Below, piece by piece: positions 1 to 5,296 of a DNA stretch of 6,136 nucleotides. Position numbers and translations under genes: made by a program. Positions within the stretch are counted from its first letter, which is position 1, and every line of letters starts with the position of its first letter. Source of the DNA: an uncultured Clostridia bacterium. GTDB lineage: Bacteria; Bacillota; Clostridia; Lachnospirales; CAG-274. The stretch is taken from NCBI GenBank assembly GCA_947629215.1, contig CANRCU010000143.1, forward strand, positions 1-6,136, read 5' to 3'. Below the pieces are notes generated by a model. The model was not told the DNA's origin. It was given only the letters and a program-made list of their open reading frames with translations, and searched no databases.

Positions 1-222
1 TTGCATAACGGACGAGGTGACCGAAATACCCCTTTGTTTTTCTATTTCCATCCTGTCGGATTTGGCATATCTGCCTTTACGCGCTTTGACCGTGCCTGCC
101 TGGTGTATTGCGCCGCCGTGCAGCAGCAGTTTTTCGGTCAGTGTTGTCTTGCCTGCGTCGGGATGCGATATTATGCCGAAGATACGGCGCTTGTTTATTG
201 TATCTATATCGGGTTTAGCCAT
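1..222 (-). CDS. prfC: Peptide chain release factor 3 (RF3), N-terminal part only
   Basis: This is the first 74 residues of RF3, the translational GTPase that recycles RF1/RF2 from the ribosome after peptide release in the cytoplasm. The gene runs off the left edge; the full family length is roughly 520-540 residues. The translated start (MAKPDIDTINKRRIFGIISH) leads into the P-loop SHPDAGKT at residues 19-26. This is followed by the TEKLLLHGGAI helix (29-39), AGTVKARKG (42-50), KSDRMEIEKQRGIS (54-67) and VTSSVMQ, whose T69 is the expected switch I threonine. The HPDAGKT plus EKQRGIS pairing is characteristic of RF3 rather than EF-G or TetM-type factors. The start ATG (222-220) has an AGGAGAG Shine-Dalgarno site (complement of 228-234) 7 nt from the AGGAG core. 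It is divergent from the pectinesterase gene and has its own promoter. It is a housekeeping gene with no evident link to its neighbour. Confidence 0.95.
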   Translation of the reverse strand, partial: MAKPDIDTINKRRIFGIISHPDAGKTTLTEKLLLHGGAIHQAGTVKARKGRYAKSDRMEIEKQRGISVTSSVMQ

Positions 223-259
223 TTTTTCTCTCCTAATTTATAATATTTGTATATTATTT

Positions 260-289
260 ATAATATCACTATAATGTCGGGCTTGTCAA
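260..289 (-). promoter_or_regulatory. Sigma-A type promoter of prfC
   Basis: Read on the minus strand, a perfect -35 TTGACA (complement of 284-289) is followed, after 18 bp, by TATTAT (complement of 260-265, 5 of 6 consensus positions). It sits about 38 bp before the prfC start and would give a short leader of roughly 30 nt. The function is inferred from sequence only. Confidence 0.7.
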
Positions 290-395
290 CAGGCATATAT
301 CACATATGTACAAATAAAAACAGGCGCTTTGTAACAATAAAACAGGGAGATTGAAAATTTTGTGAAATATTTTTGAAAAAAATATGTAAAAATAC
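290..395. other. AT-rich spacer between two divergent promoters
   Basis: No coding frame or RNA gene is supported here. The right half (about 355-394) is dominated by A and T tracts directly upstream of the -35 box at 396, so it could act as an UP element for the pectinesterase promoter. It could also hold operator sites, but no clear inverted repeat was found. Confidence 0.4.
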
Positions 396-424
396 TTGAT
401 TTTTTTAAAAAAATTATATATAAT
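396..424 (+). promoter_or_regulatory. Strong sigma-A type promoter for the pectinesterase operon
   Basis: TTGATT at 396-401 is separated by exactly 17 bp from a perfect TATAAT at 419-424, and A/T tracts lie upstream. The predicted start of transcription is near 431. This leaves about 250 nt of untranslated leader before the ATG at 681. No comparable promoter was seen closer to the gene; TATAAA at 575-580 lacks a recognisable -35 box. Confidence 0.7.
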
Positions 425-430
425 TAAACC

Positions 431-666
431 AGAGCGCATTATGCCCTTTACAATGGTTGTGCAAAACAACTATCTTTTGGGTAAAATGCTTGTTGCGGCA
501 GGCATGGTCAACGGCAAACTTTGATATATGTACGCTGTGTACCTGTATTTTTCGGCTTTATGCAAGACCGACGATATAAAGACCGTACCGATGCGGAATA
601 TCTTTGAACGGTTTTTATATATTGCTTGTTGATCGATGTATGCACAAATACCACTACATAAAAAAT
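431..666 (+). promoter_or_regulatory. Long structured 5' leader of the pectinesterase mRNA
   Basis: Starting just after the predicted transcription start there is a long imperfect hairpin at 436-489. Its base pairs GCATT (436-440) with AATGC (485-489), then CCC with GGG after one mismatch. The apex is an 8-bp stem, 453-460 with 466-473, closing a GCAAA loop. A second hairpin pairs ATATAAAGACCGT (574-586) with ACGGTTTTTATAT (608-620), 13 bp with one G-U pair and a 21-nt loop; its 3' arm contains a run of five T. The second could act as a weak attenuator. I do not recognise a known riboswitch class. The same stretch may instead be a decayed gene (see the entry at 441-632). Confidence 0.45.
441..632 (+). 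pseudogene. Possible gene remnant: one frame, 63 sense codons, one internal stop
   Basis: From ATG 441 one frame reads 27 residues (beginning MPFTMVVQNNYLLGKMLVAA) to a TGA at 522-524. The same frame then continues for 35 codons, from TAT 525 and ATG 528 (MYAVYLYFSALCKTDDIKTV then PMRNIFERFLYIAC), to a TGA at 630-632. Codon choice and amino-acid make-up look protein-like, and the stretch is richer in G+C than the spacer before it. No Shine-Dalgarno site precedes either ATG, and I do not recognise a family. It could be a fragment of a protein broken by one stop mutation, two tiny peptides, or chance within a structured leader. The strong hairpins across it argue partly for the leader explanation. 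Confidence 0.25.
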
Positions 667-673
667 GAGGAGG
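667..673 (+). promoter_or_regulatory. Ribosome binding site of the pectinesterase gene
   Basis: GAGGAGG lies 7 nt before the ATG at 681. It is a near-perfect match to the anti-Shine-Dalgarno sequence and fixes this start, which also gives a complete signal peptide. It suggests high translation. Confidence 0.9.
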
Positions 674-680
674 AAAAAAA

Positions 681-3600
681 ATGAAAAAGAATTTAAGAGT
701 AATTGCAAGTTCTTTTATGGCAGGCATTATGACAGTCAGCAATTTGGCTGTACCCGGCTTGAGCTCTATCGTTTATGCCGATGACGCTTATGTTGATTCG
801 GTAGAGAGCGGTTCGGCTGTTGTAGACGCTTATGCCGATGATGTGGTTACAAACGATGCCAATCTGCTTGATAATGAAGGTATTAAGGAAAACAATGTAC
901 CCGGCGATGTTCTTGCTGAAACAAGCGATATAAAGATCACCGTTGCAGCAACTCAGGAAAAGGGTTTCAAGCTTAAAGACGATTCGGGATCGCCCGTTAC
1001 CGTAGGCGGATATACATATACAAAGCACTATGAAACAGGCGGCACAAATACCGAAAAGACATCTCTTGACGGTGGCAGCGCCGGTACTTTCCGTGAGGCT
1101 ATGGAGATCGTTCCCGCAAAAGACGGTACACTTTCGGTCGCATGTAAGATCAATGGCGGCAAAACGGCTGCTATCGTTACAGGCAGCGTAGCAGAAGGCT
1201 ACACATCCGTAGATGCTTCAACAGGTACAAAAGCTGTTCCCGACGGCGCAGATTCGGAATTTGTAGTACTTACGGTTCCCGTTAAGGCAAATACAACATA
1301 TTTATTTGTCGGCAAGGGTACAAATGTTCCCGTTTATGCGGTCAACTTTGAGGCAGATGCCGCTGCACCTGAAACTACTACAGAAACTCCTACCGAGACA
1401 ACAACAGCAGCGCCGGTAGAAACTACTACAGAAACTCCTTCCGAGACCACAACGACTGCACCTGTTGAGAGCGGCGATCTTGCAACTCCCGTAGCAGGCA
1501 AGACATATACGGCAGATTTTGTGGCAGAACCGGCAGGCACTCTTGATGGAAAAACATTCGGCGAGGGTACTATCAAGGCATCCGCATCCGCAGCTTCGGC
1601 TATCAGAGATGATGCTCACGGTACAACATCGAAACCCGGCGACAGCTTCCAGATAGCAGTTGCAGGCAATGCGCAGATCGCTTTAACAGCTTGCGTATAC
1701 GGTCACAATACATGGACACTGACCGATGCATCCGGTAATGTTCTCGGAACATTCGCAGGCAACAACAAGGAAGCGGCAGGTCATGAAACCGAAGCAGACG
1801 GCGCAGAAACAGCACAGGTTATTGACTATAAGGGCGACGCAGGCGTTCTTACACTTACATATGACGAAGCAGCATCGGGCGAAACTTATGTTCATAAAAT
1901 TGAAGTTATCAACGAGGCTCTTCCCACAGGTCAGGCAGAAAGCTTCTCTGTATGGTTCGATGATATAGCAAAAGATGCTACCAATGCAGACGGCGTGACC
2001 ATGAAGACTATCGAGCAGCAGACTCTTAAATACGGTGATTCCGAACTTTCACTCGTAGGTAATGTCAACACTGCATACGAAGACGGTCTTGAAAGATTTA
2101 CACCTAACAACAACAACGACGCATTCATGAACCTTACAAGAGGCGACAGAACAGGCGTTAATGCATATAAGGCAGGTAACAGAAATGCCAATGCAAATGA
2201 TATCCAGTCTATTCCTAAGTTTGGTGACGGTACCGCACTTGTATTCAAATGTGTTGGAAACGGTACATTTACAAGTTATGTATACACAGGCTCTTTCGTA
2301 AGAGTTTGGGATTTTGATTCGGCTACAGGTGAAAGACTCGGCTATACAGATACGGAAGTCGGCGTTGAATATGTAGCATTCCGCGCACAGGCAGGTCACA
2401 CATATGTTCTTTCCACAACAGGTAAGACAAATAACTGTGGTTTCTGCTCGGCAGACTTTGCGGTAGATCAGGAAATTGAAGTACCCGTAGAAGCATGGGT
2501 AACTCCCGAAGGCAGCCAATATGATTTCAGCAAATCAAGCTTTGATCTTGTAGATTCTTTCCTTGGCACAACAGTTGCAACTATCAACAAGGATACAAAA
2601 TCGGTTAAACTCGGTGTTGGTCATACTTATGAGATCAAGTCATCCGATGCAGGCGTAGGCGTAACATTTGTTGAAACAAAGACCGACAAGATCAAAGTTT
2701 CCGCAGACATAAAGAACATTCAGCTTTCACTTGTTGAGATACCCGATGTTAAACTTTCGGGCGATATAATAACAAGCGACGGCAATGCTTCCGACCTTAA
2801 GAGCATTAAGTTCAAAAACATGATAAACGGCAACGAAACAGAGGCTACTATCAGCGAAGACGGCAAGAGCTATTCTGCTTCGATCAAACCCGGTGATTAC
2901 GAGACTGTTATCGATTCACTTGGCTATACAACAATAGATAAGGTAAAAGTTGAGACCGATACGGATAATGTAAATACCGTTTACCTTAAAGCTAACGACC
3001 CAAGCCACATTGACCTTCCAAAAGATATGGCAAAAGATGCTTCTGCTCAGCAGGTCGTATATAAGAGTGCCGACGAGGCTACACCTATAAGGATCAACAA
3101 TGATACTTCCATAAGAGCAAGCGCAGGCGACCAGATAATTGTTCCCGTAAGCGGCAAGCAGAAAGTTACCGTTGCAGGTTGGTATTCGGGTACATGGGAT
3201 ATCAACGGTCAGAACACTGTTACAACAGACAGCAGCGCAAATGCAGCTAACCCGACAACTAACAGCTACTTCACAAACGGTACGGAAACAGAGGTAACTA
3301 TCACATTCTCCGGTGACGGCGCTAACTATCTCTACTGGATCCAGATAGACGATGTTAATGAATTTGACGCAAGCAATACCGTTATTCAGGTACCGAGCGA
3401 GAAATTCCCGACACTTAAGGATGCCAATGCTTATATCGCATCATTAAGCAACAGACCCGAGGGCGAAGACGGTAGAATTACTATCGAGCTTACCGACGAT
3501 ATCGAAGAACAGATCGTATTTACAGAGCCTTACATCACTGTAAAAGGTAACGGTCATACTATCCACTGGTATTATGGTGTAGGTTCGTTCTACTATTCGC

Positions 3601-4916
3601 TTGATAAGGCTACAGGTCTTTACGACGAAGAACTCTTCTATGATAAGTACAACTCAAATGAAGGCGACGGCAACCTTTGGGGCGGTGTTGCTATCATTCG
3701 CGGCGACCACTTCATCGCAGAAGATACAACATTTAAGAACACATATAACTATGAAGTAACAGAGAAAGATGCAGCAGACTTTGACCATTCGACAGGCGGT
3801 CTTGTTACCGAACGTGTTGCAGGTCAGACAGATGTTTCGGTATTCTCAACTAAGGAACGTTCAAATGCATTCTATATCGATGCAGACGATATTCAGGTTT
3901 ATAACTGCCAGATCCTTTCGTCTCAAGATACATTAGGCCGCAACGGCTCTGCAAATAACGGCTATCATGTATACTTCAAAGACAGCGTTATCGGCGGTAA
4001 TGTAGACTACATCTGCGGCGAATTTACGGCTGTATTTGATAACTGCGAACTTCAGTGGAAGACATATTCCGATGAATCGAACAACAGCAAGATCGGTTAT
4101 ATCGTAGCACCTAAGACTTCACCCTATATCTTCAGAAACTGTGTTATCACAACAGATAAACCTGTTGATGCAGTCGGTCAGTTTGGTCGTACATGGGGCG
4201 CAGGCTCAAATGCAACATTTATGTATACACAGACCAACGGCTATATCAAAGATGATGCTTGGGGTCAGATGAGCAGCGGCGATTCGGATTCCGTATTCTA
4301 TGAATACAGCAACTTCAGCAAAGACGAGGATATGGCTCTGTCGACAGAAACATCGGTTCCTGCTGTACAGGCTAAGGTATTGCCGAATGACCTTGTTAAG
4401 GCATATACAACAGACGGTATACTTGATGTGCTTACATTTACACCGGCTAAGTATGTTTCCGCAGCAGATACGGCTGTTAAGAACAATAACAGCGGCACAA
4501 AGGTAGAGTTTGAGAAACCTTATCTCCAGCGCCTTAACAGCGATTCGGATGTTCACACGGCTGTTTATACAATAGGCAATGATACTCTTCTTATCGCAGC
4601 GATCAAGAAACCTACCGCAGGCGAGCTTAAGCTCACTATCGACGGTAAAGTAGTTGCTACAACAAATAAAGTTTATACAGCTATCGTGCTTGAAAACGGC
4701 GAAACTATCACGGGTAAAGACCTTGGTTACACCAACGGTTATCTGTACGCTGTAAGACTTGACGGCGTAAGAAGCCCGTACTTATCAGATGCTGCAAACG
4801 AGGCTCGTGAAACAACTGCCGAAGGTTTCAAGGTTGAGATCGGCGCTAAAGAAGTAGCTGATGAAGACAAGAACAAGGGTCTGGAAGTTGTTGAAGATGC
4901 AACAACCACAGCTTAA
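681..4916 (+). CDS. Secreted multi-domain pectinesterase (CE8 pectin methylesterase)
   Basis: Hydrolyses methyl esters of galacturonan outside the cell, preparing pectin for depolymerisation. Residues 1-33 are a signal peptide: KKNLR, a hydrophobic core, and VYA cut before DD. After an acidic stretch come beta-rich module A (83-226), a Thr/Glu/Pro linker (231-262), module B (266-412), module C (413-597), an unassigned stretch, a carboxypeptidase-regulatory/CnaB-like domain (about 688-770), module D (773-896), the CE8 beta-helix (about 900-1250) and a C-terminal beta-rich module to 1411. Catalytic motifs are QDTL (1082-1085, acid/base D1083), VDYICG with nucleophile D1109 in place of DFIFG, and FGRTW with R1170 in place of LGRPW. 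The QAVAL oxyanion motif reads NAFYI (N1062). I see no dockerin, LPXTG, SLH or transmembrane anchor. Typical CE8 enzymes have 300-400 residues, so most of this chain is accessory. Activity is inferred; the family assignment is firm. Confidence 0.9.
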   Translation: MKKNLRVIASSFMAGIMTVSNLAVPGLSSIVYADDAYVDSVESGSAVVDAYADDVVTNDANLLDNEGIKENNVPGDVLAETSDIKITVAATQEKGFKLKDDSGSPVTVGGYTYTKHYETGGTNTEKTSLDGGSAGTFREAMEIVPAKDGTLSVACKINGGKTAAIVTGSVAEGYTSVDASTGTKAVPDGADSEFVVLTVPVKANTTYLFVGKGTNVPVYAVNFEADAAAPETTTETPTETTTAAPVETTTETPSETTTTAPVESGDLATPVAGKTYTADFVAEPAGTLDGKTFGEGTIKASASAASAIRDDAHGTTSKPGDSFQIAVAGNAQIALTACVYGHNTWTLTDASGNVLGTFAGNNKEAAGHETEADGAETAQVIDYKGDAGVLTLTYDEAASGETYVHKIEVINEALPTGQAESFSVWFDDIAKDATNADGVTMKTIEQQTLKYGDSELSLVGNVNTAYEDGLERFTPNNNNDAFMNLTRGDRTGVNAYKAGNRNANANDIQSIPKFGDGTALVFKCVGNGTFTSYVYTGSFVRVWDFDSATGERLGYTDTEVGVEYVAFRAQAGHTYVLSTTGKTNNCGFCSADFAVDQEIEVPVEAWVTPEGSQYDFSKSSFDLVDSFLGTTVATINKDTKSVKLGVGHTYEIKSSDAGVGVTFVETKTDKIKVSADIKNIQLSLVEIPDVKLSGDIITSDGNASDLKSIKFKNMINGNETEATISEDGKSYSASIKPGDYETVIDSLGYTTIDKVKVETDTDNVNTVYLKANDPSHIDLPKDMAKDASAQQVVYKSADEATPIRINNDTSIRASAGDQIIVPVSGKQKVTVAGWYSGTWDINGQNTVTTDSSANAANPTTNSYFTNGTETEVTITFSGDGANYLYWIQIDDVNEFDASNTVIQVPSEKFPTLKDANAYIASLSNRPEGEDGRITIELTDDIEEQIVFTEPYITVKGNGHTIHWYYGVGSFYYSLDKATGLYDEELFYDKYNSNEGDGNLWGGVAIIRGDHFIAEDTTFKNTYNYEVTEKDAADFDHSTGGLVTERVAGQTDVSVFSTKERSNAFYIDADDIQVYNCQILSSQDTLGRNGSANNGYHVYFKDSVIGGNVDYICGEFTAVFDNCELQWKTYSDESNNSKIGYIVAPKTSPYIFRNCVITTDKPVDAVGQFGRTWGAGSNATFMYTQTNGYIKDDAWGQMSSGDSDSVFYEYSNFSKDEDMALSTETSVPAVQAKVLPNDLVKAYTTDGILDVLTFTPAKYVSAADTAVKNNNSGTKVEFEKPYLQRLNSDSDVHTAVYTIGNDTLLIAAIKKPTAGELKLTIDGKVVATTNKVYTAIVLENGETITGKDLGYTNGYLYAVRLDGVRSPYLSDAANEARETTAEGFKVEIGAKEVADEDKNKGLEVVEDATTTA
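1371..1466 (+). repeat. Two 48-bp tandem repeats encoding the Thr/Glu/Pro linker
   Basis: Two copies (1371-1418 and 1419-1466) match at 40 of 48 bases, with the first 21 bases identical. They encode ETTTETPTETTTAAPV and ETTTETPSETTTTAPV (residues 231-246 and 247-262). The repeat makes an extended, probably O-glycosylated linker between modules A and B. Copy number may vary between strains by slippage or recombination. Confidence 0.9.
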
Positions 4917-4920
4917 TTGA

Positions 4921-4926
4921 AGGGGG
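4921..4926 (+). promoter_or_regulatory. Ribosome binding site of the 45-residue peptide gene
   Basis: AGGGGG lies 8 nt before the ATG at 4935, in the 18-nt gap after the pectinesterase stop codon. It is the main reason for calling this short frame a real gene. Confidence 0.7.
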
Positions 4927-4934
4927 TTTGAAAT

Positions 4935-5072
4935 ATGAAAAAATATAGTAAACCTGAGATCAGCATTGTTACATTGCAAAATGATGATTGCTTGATGGTA
5001 AGTGGTGTATTCGGTGCCATTAAGATAGGCGATTTGGATAGAGTTCAATTCAGTGATTTGAAAAAAGAATAA
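4935..5072 (+). CDS. 45-residue peptide of unknown function, co-transcribed with the pectinesterase
   Basis: The frame encodes 45 residues: it opens MKKYSKPEISIVTL, continues QNDDCLMVSG and VFGAIKIGDLD, and ends FSDLKKE. Support comes from a good Shine-Dalgarno site, only 18 nt between the upstream stop and its ATG, and a terminator directly after its stop. The KKYxKPEI opening followed by a short hydrophobic strand and a D-D-x-L-x-x-S-G stretch resembles a loose group of short Clostridial proteins that begin KKYxKPE and carry a D-V/L-x-x-S-G segment. That is recollection of a pattern, not a database match. It has no signal peptide or membrane segment, and one cysteine (C19). It could be a small cytoplasmic regulator, a chaperone or export partner, or a peptide precursor. 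No peptide-modifying enzyme lies in the window. The function is unknown. Confidence 0.7.
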   Translation: MKKYSKPEISIVTLQNDDCLMVSGVFGAIKIGDLDRVQFSDLKKE

Positions 5073-5079
5073 TATAAAT

Positions 5080-5102
5080 GGGCTGCCCTAATAAGGCAGT
5101 CC
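5080..5102 (+). terminator. First hairpin after the pectinesterase-peptide operon
   Basis: GGGCTGCC (5080-5087) pairs with GGCAGTCC (5095-5102), 8 bp with one G-U pair and a 7-nt loop. It starts 8 nt after the peptide stop codon. No T-run follows directly, so alone it would be a poor terminator. It probably stabilises the 3' end or assists the hairpin just downstream. Confidence 0.5.
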
Positions 5103-5108
5103 TCACGC

Positions 5109-5143
5109 AAAAGGCTCATTCCTTTAAGGTTTGAGCCTTTTTT
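5109..5143 (+). terminator. Intrinsic terminator of the pectinesterase-peptide operon
   Basis: AAAAGGCTCA (5109-5118) pairs with TGAGCCTTTT (5132-5141) across a 13-nt loop that may itself form a small CCTT/AAGG stem. The T-run occupies 5138-5143. This is a typical factor-independent terminator and separates the operon from the flippase gene. The A-run on the left arm means it could also work weakly on the other strand. Confidence 0.85.
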
Positions 5144-5191
5144 GCGATATGACGGATATACAAAATTTGCAGACAAATTTCCCGAAAACAG

Positions 5192-5220
5192 TTGTATAAG
5201 CCGCAAAAATATGATATAAT
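5192..5220 (+). promoter_or_regulatory. Extended -10 promoter of the flippase gene
   Basis: A perfect TATAAT at 5215-5220 is preceded by TG at 5212-5213 (TGnTATAAT, an extended -10 element). A weak -35 box, TTGTAT (5192-5197), lies 17 bp upstream. Transcription should start near 5227, giving a leader of about 70 nt. Confidence 0.7.
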
Positions 5221-5230
5221 CATAAACTGG

Positions 5231-5259
5231 ATAACTGACAGGTATCGACTGTCGGTTAT
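5231..5259 (+). promoter_or_regulatory. 11-bp inverted repeat at the start of the flippase transcript
   Basis: ATAACTGACAG (5231-5241) pairs with CTGTCGGTTAT (5249-5259), 10 Watson-Crick pairs and one G-U around a 7-nt spacer. It begins about 4 nt after the predicted transcription start. As DNA it could be a repressor operator, and as RNA a 5' stabilising or regulatory hairpin. No T-run follows, so it is not a terminator. Confidence 0.5.
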
Positions 5260-5286
5260 AAGTATACGAATATCATTGACAAAAAC

Positions 5287-5291
5287 GGTGA
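5287..5291 (+). promoter_or_regulatory. Ribosome binding site of the flippase gene
   Basis: GGTGA lies 5 nt before the ATG at 5297. It is a modest site. In-frame GTG (5288) and TTG (5276) codons exist just upstream but have no Shine-Dalgarno site of their own, so the ATG is preferred. Confidence 0.55.
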
Positions 5292-5296
5292 AAATT

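Noticed and set aside
1..274. Forward reading frames of 80 and 85 codons at the left edge
   Set aside because: They lie antisense to the clear RF3 coding sequence, have no ribosome site, and give low-complexity, Cys/Phe-rich products.
500..580. Resemblance to a c-di-GMP riboswitch (GGTCAACGGCAAAC and a later GACC)
   Set aside because: Only the GGCAAAC string and a possible GGTC/GACC closing pair agree; the conserved core and the tetraloop-receptor elements are missing.
470..742. Minus-strand frame of 90 codons across the leader and the start of the esterase
   Set aside because: It overlaps the signal peptide coding region and the ribosome site of the esterase, has no Shine-Dalgarno site, and its product has no recognisable features.
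1302..1619. Cysteine-rich minus-strand frames opposite the esterase linker
   Set aside because: The Cys, Ser and Arg richness is simply the complement of the Thr/Ala/Gly codons of the linker and module B; no ribosome site is present.
4935..5072. Lasso-peptide precursor, based on the YSKPEI opening and a Gly start followed by Asp at ring positions
   Set aside because: The usual Thr before the core is absent, and no cyclase, leader peptidase or peptide transporter lies in the window; the next gene is a polysaccharide flippase behind a terminator.
5276..5281. Perfect TTGACA close to the flippase start
   Set aside because: No -10 box follows at 16-18 bp, and any transcript from it would start inside the coding region; the extended -10 promoter at 5192-5220 is better placed.
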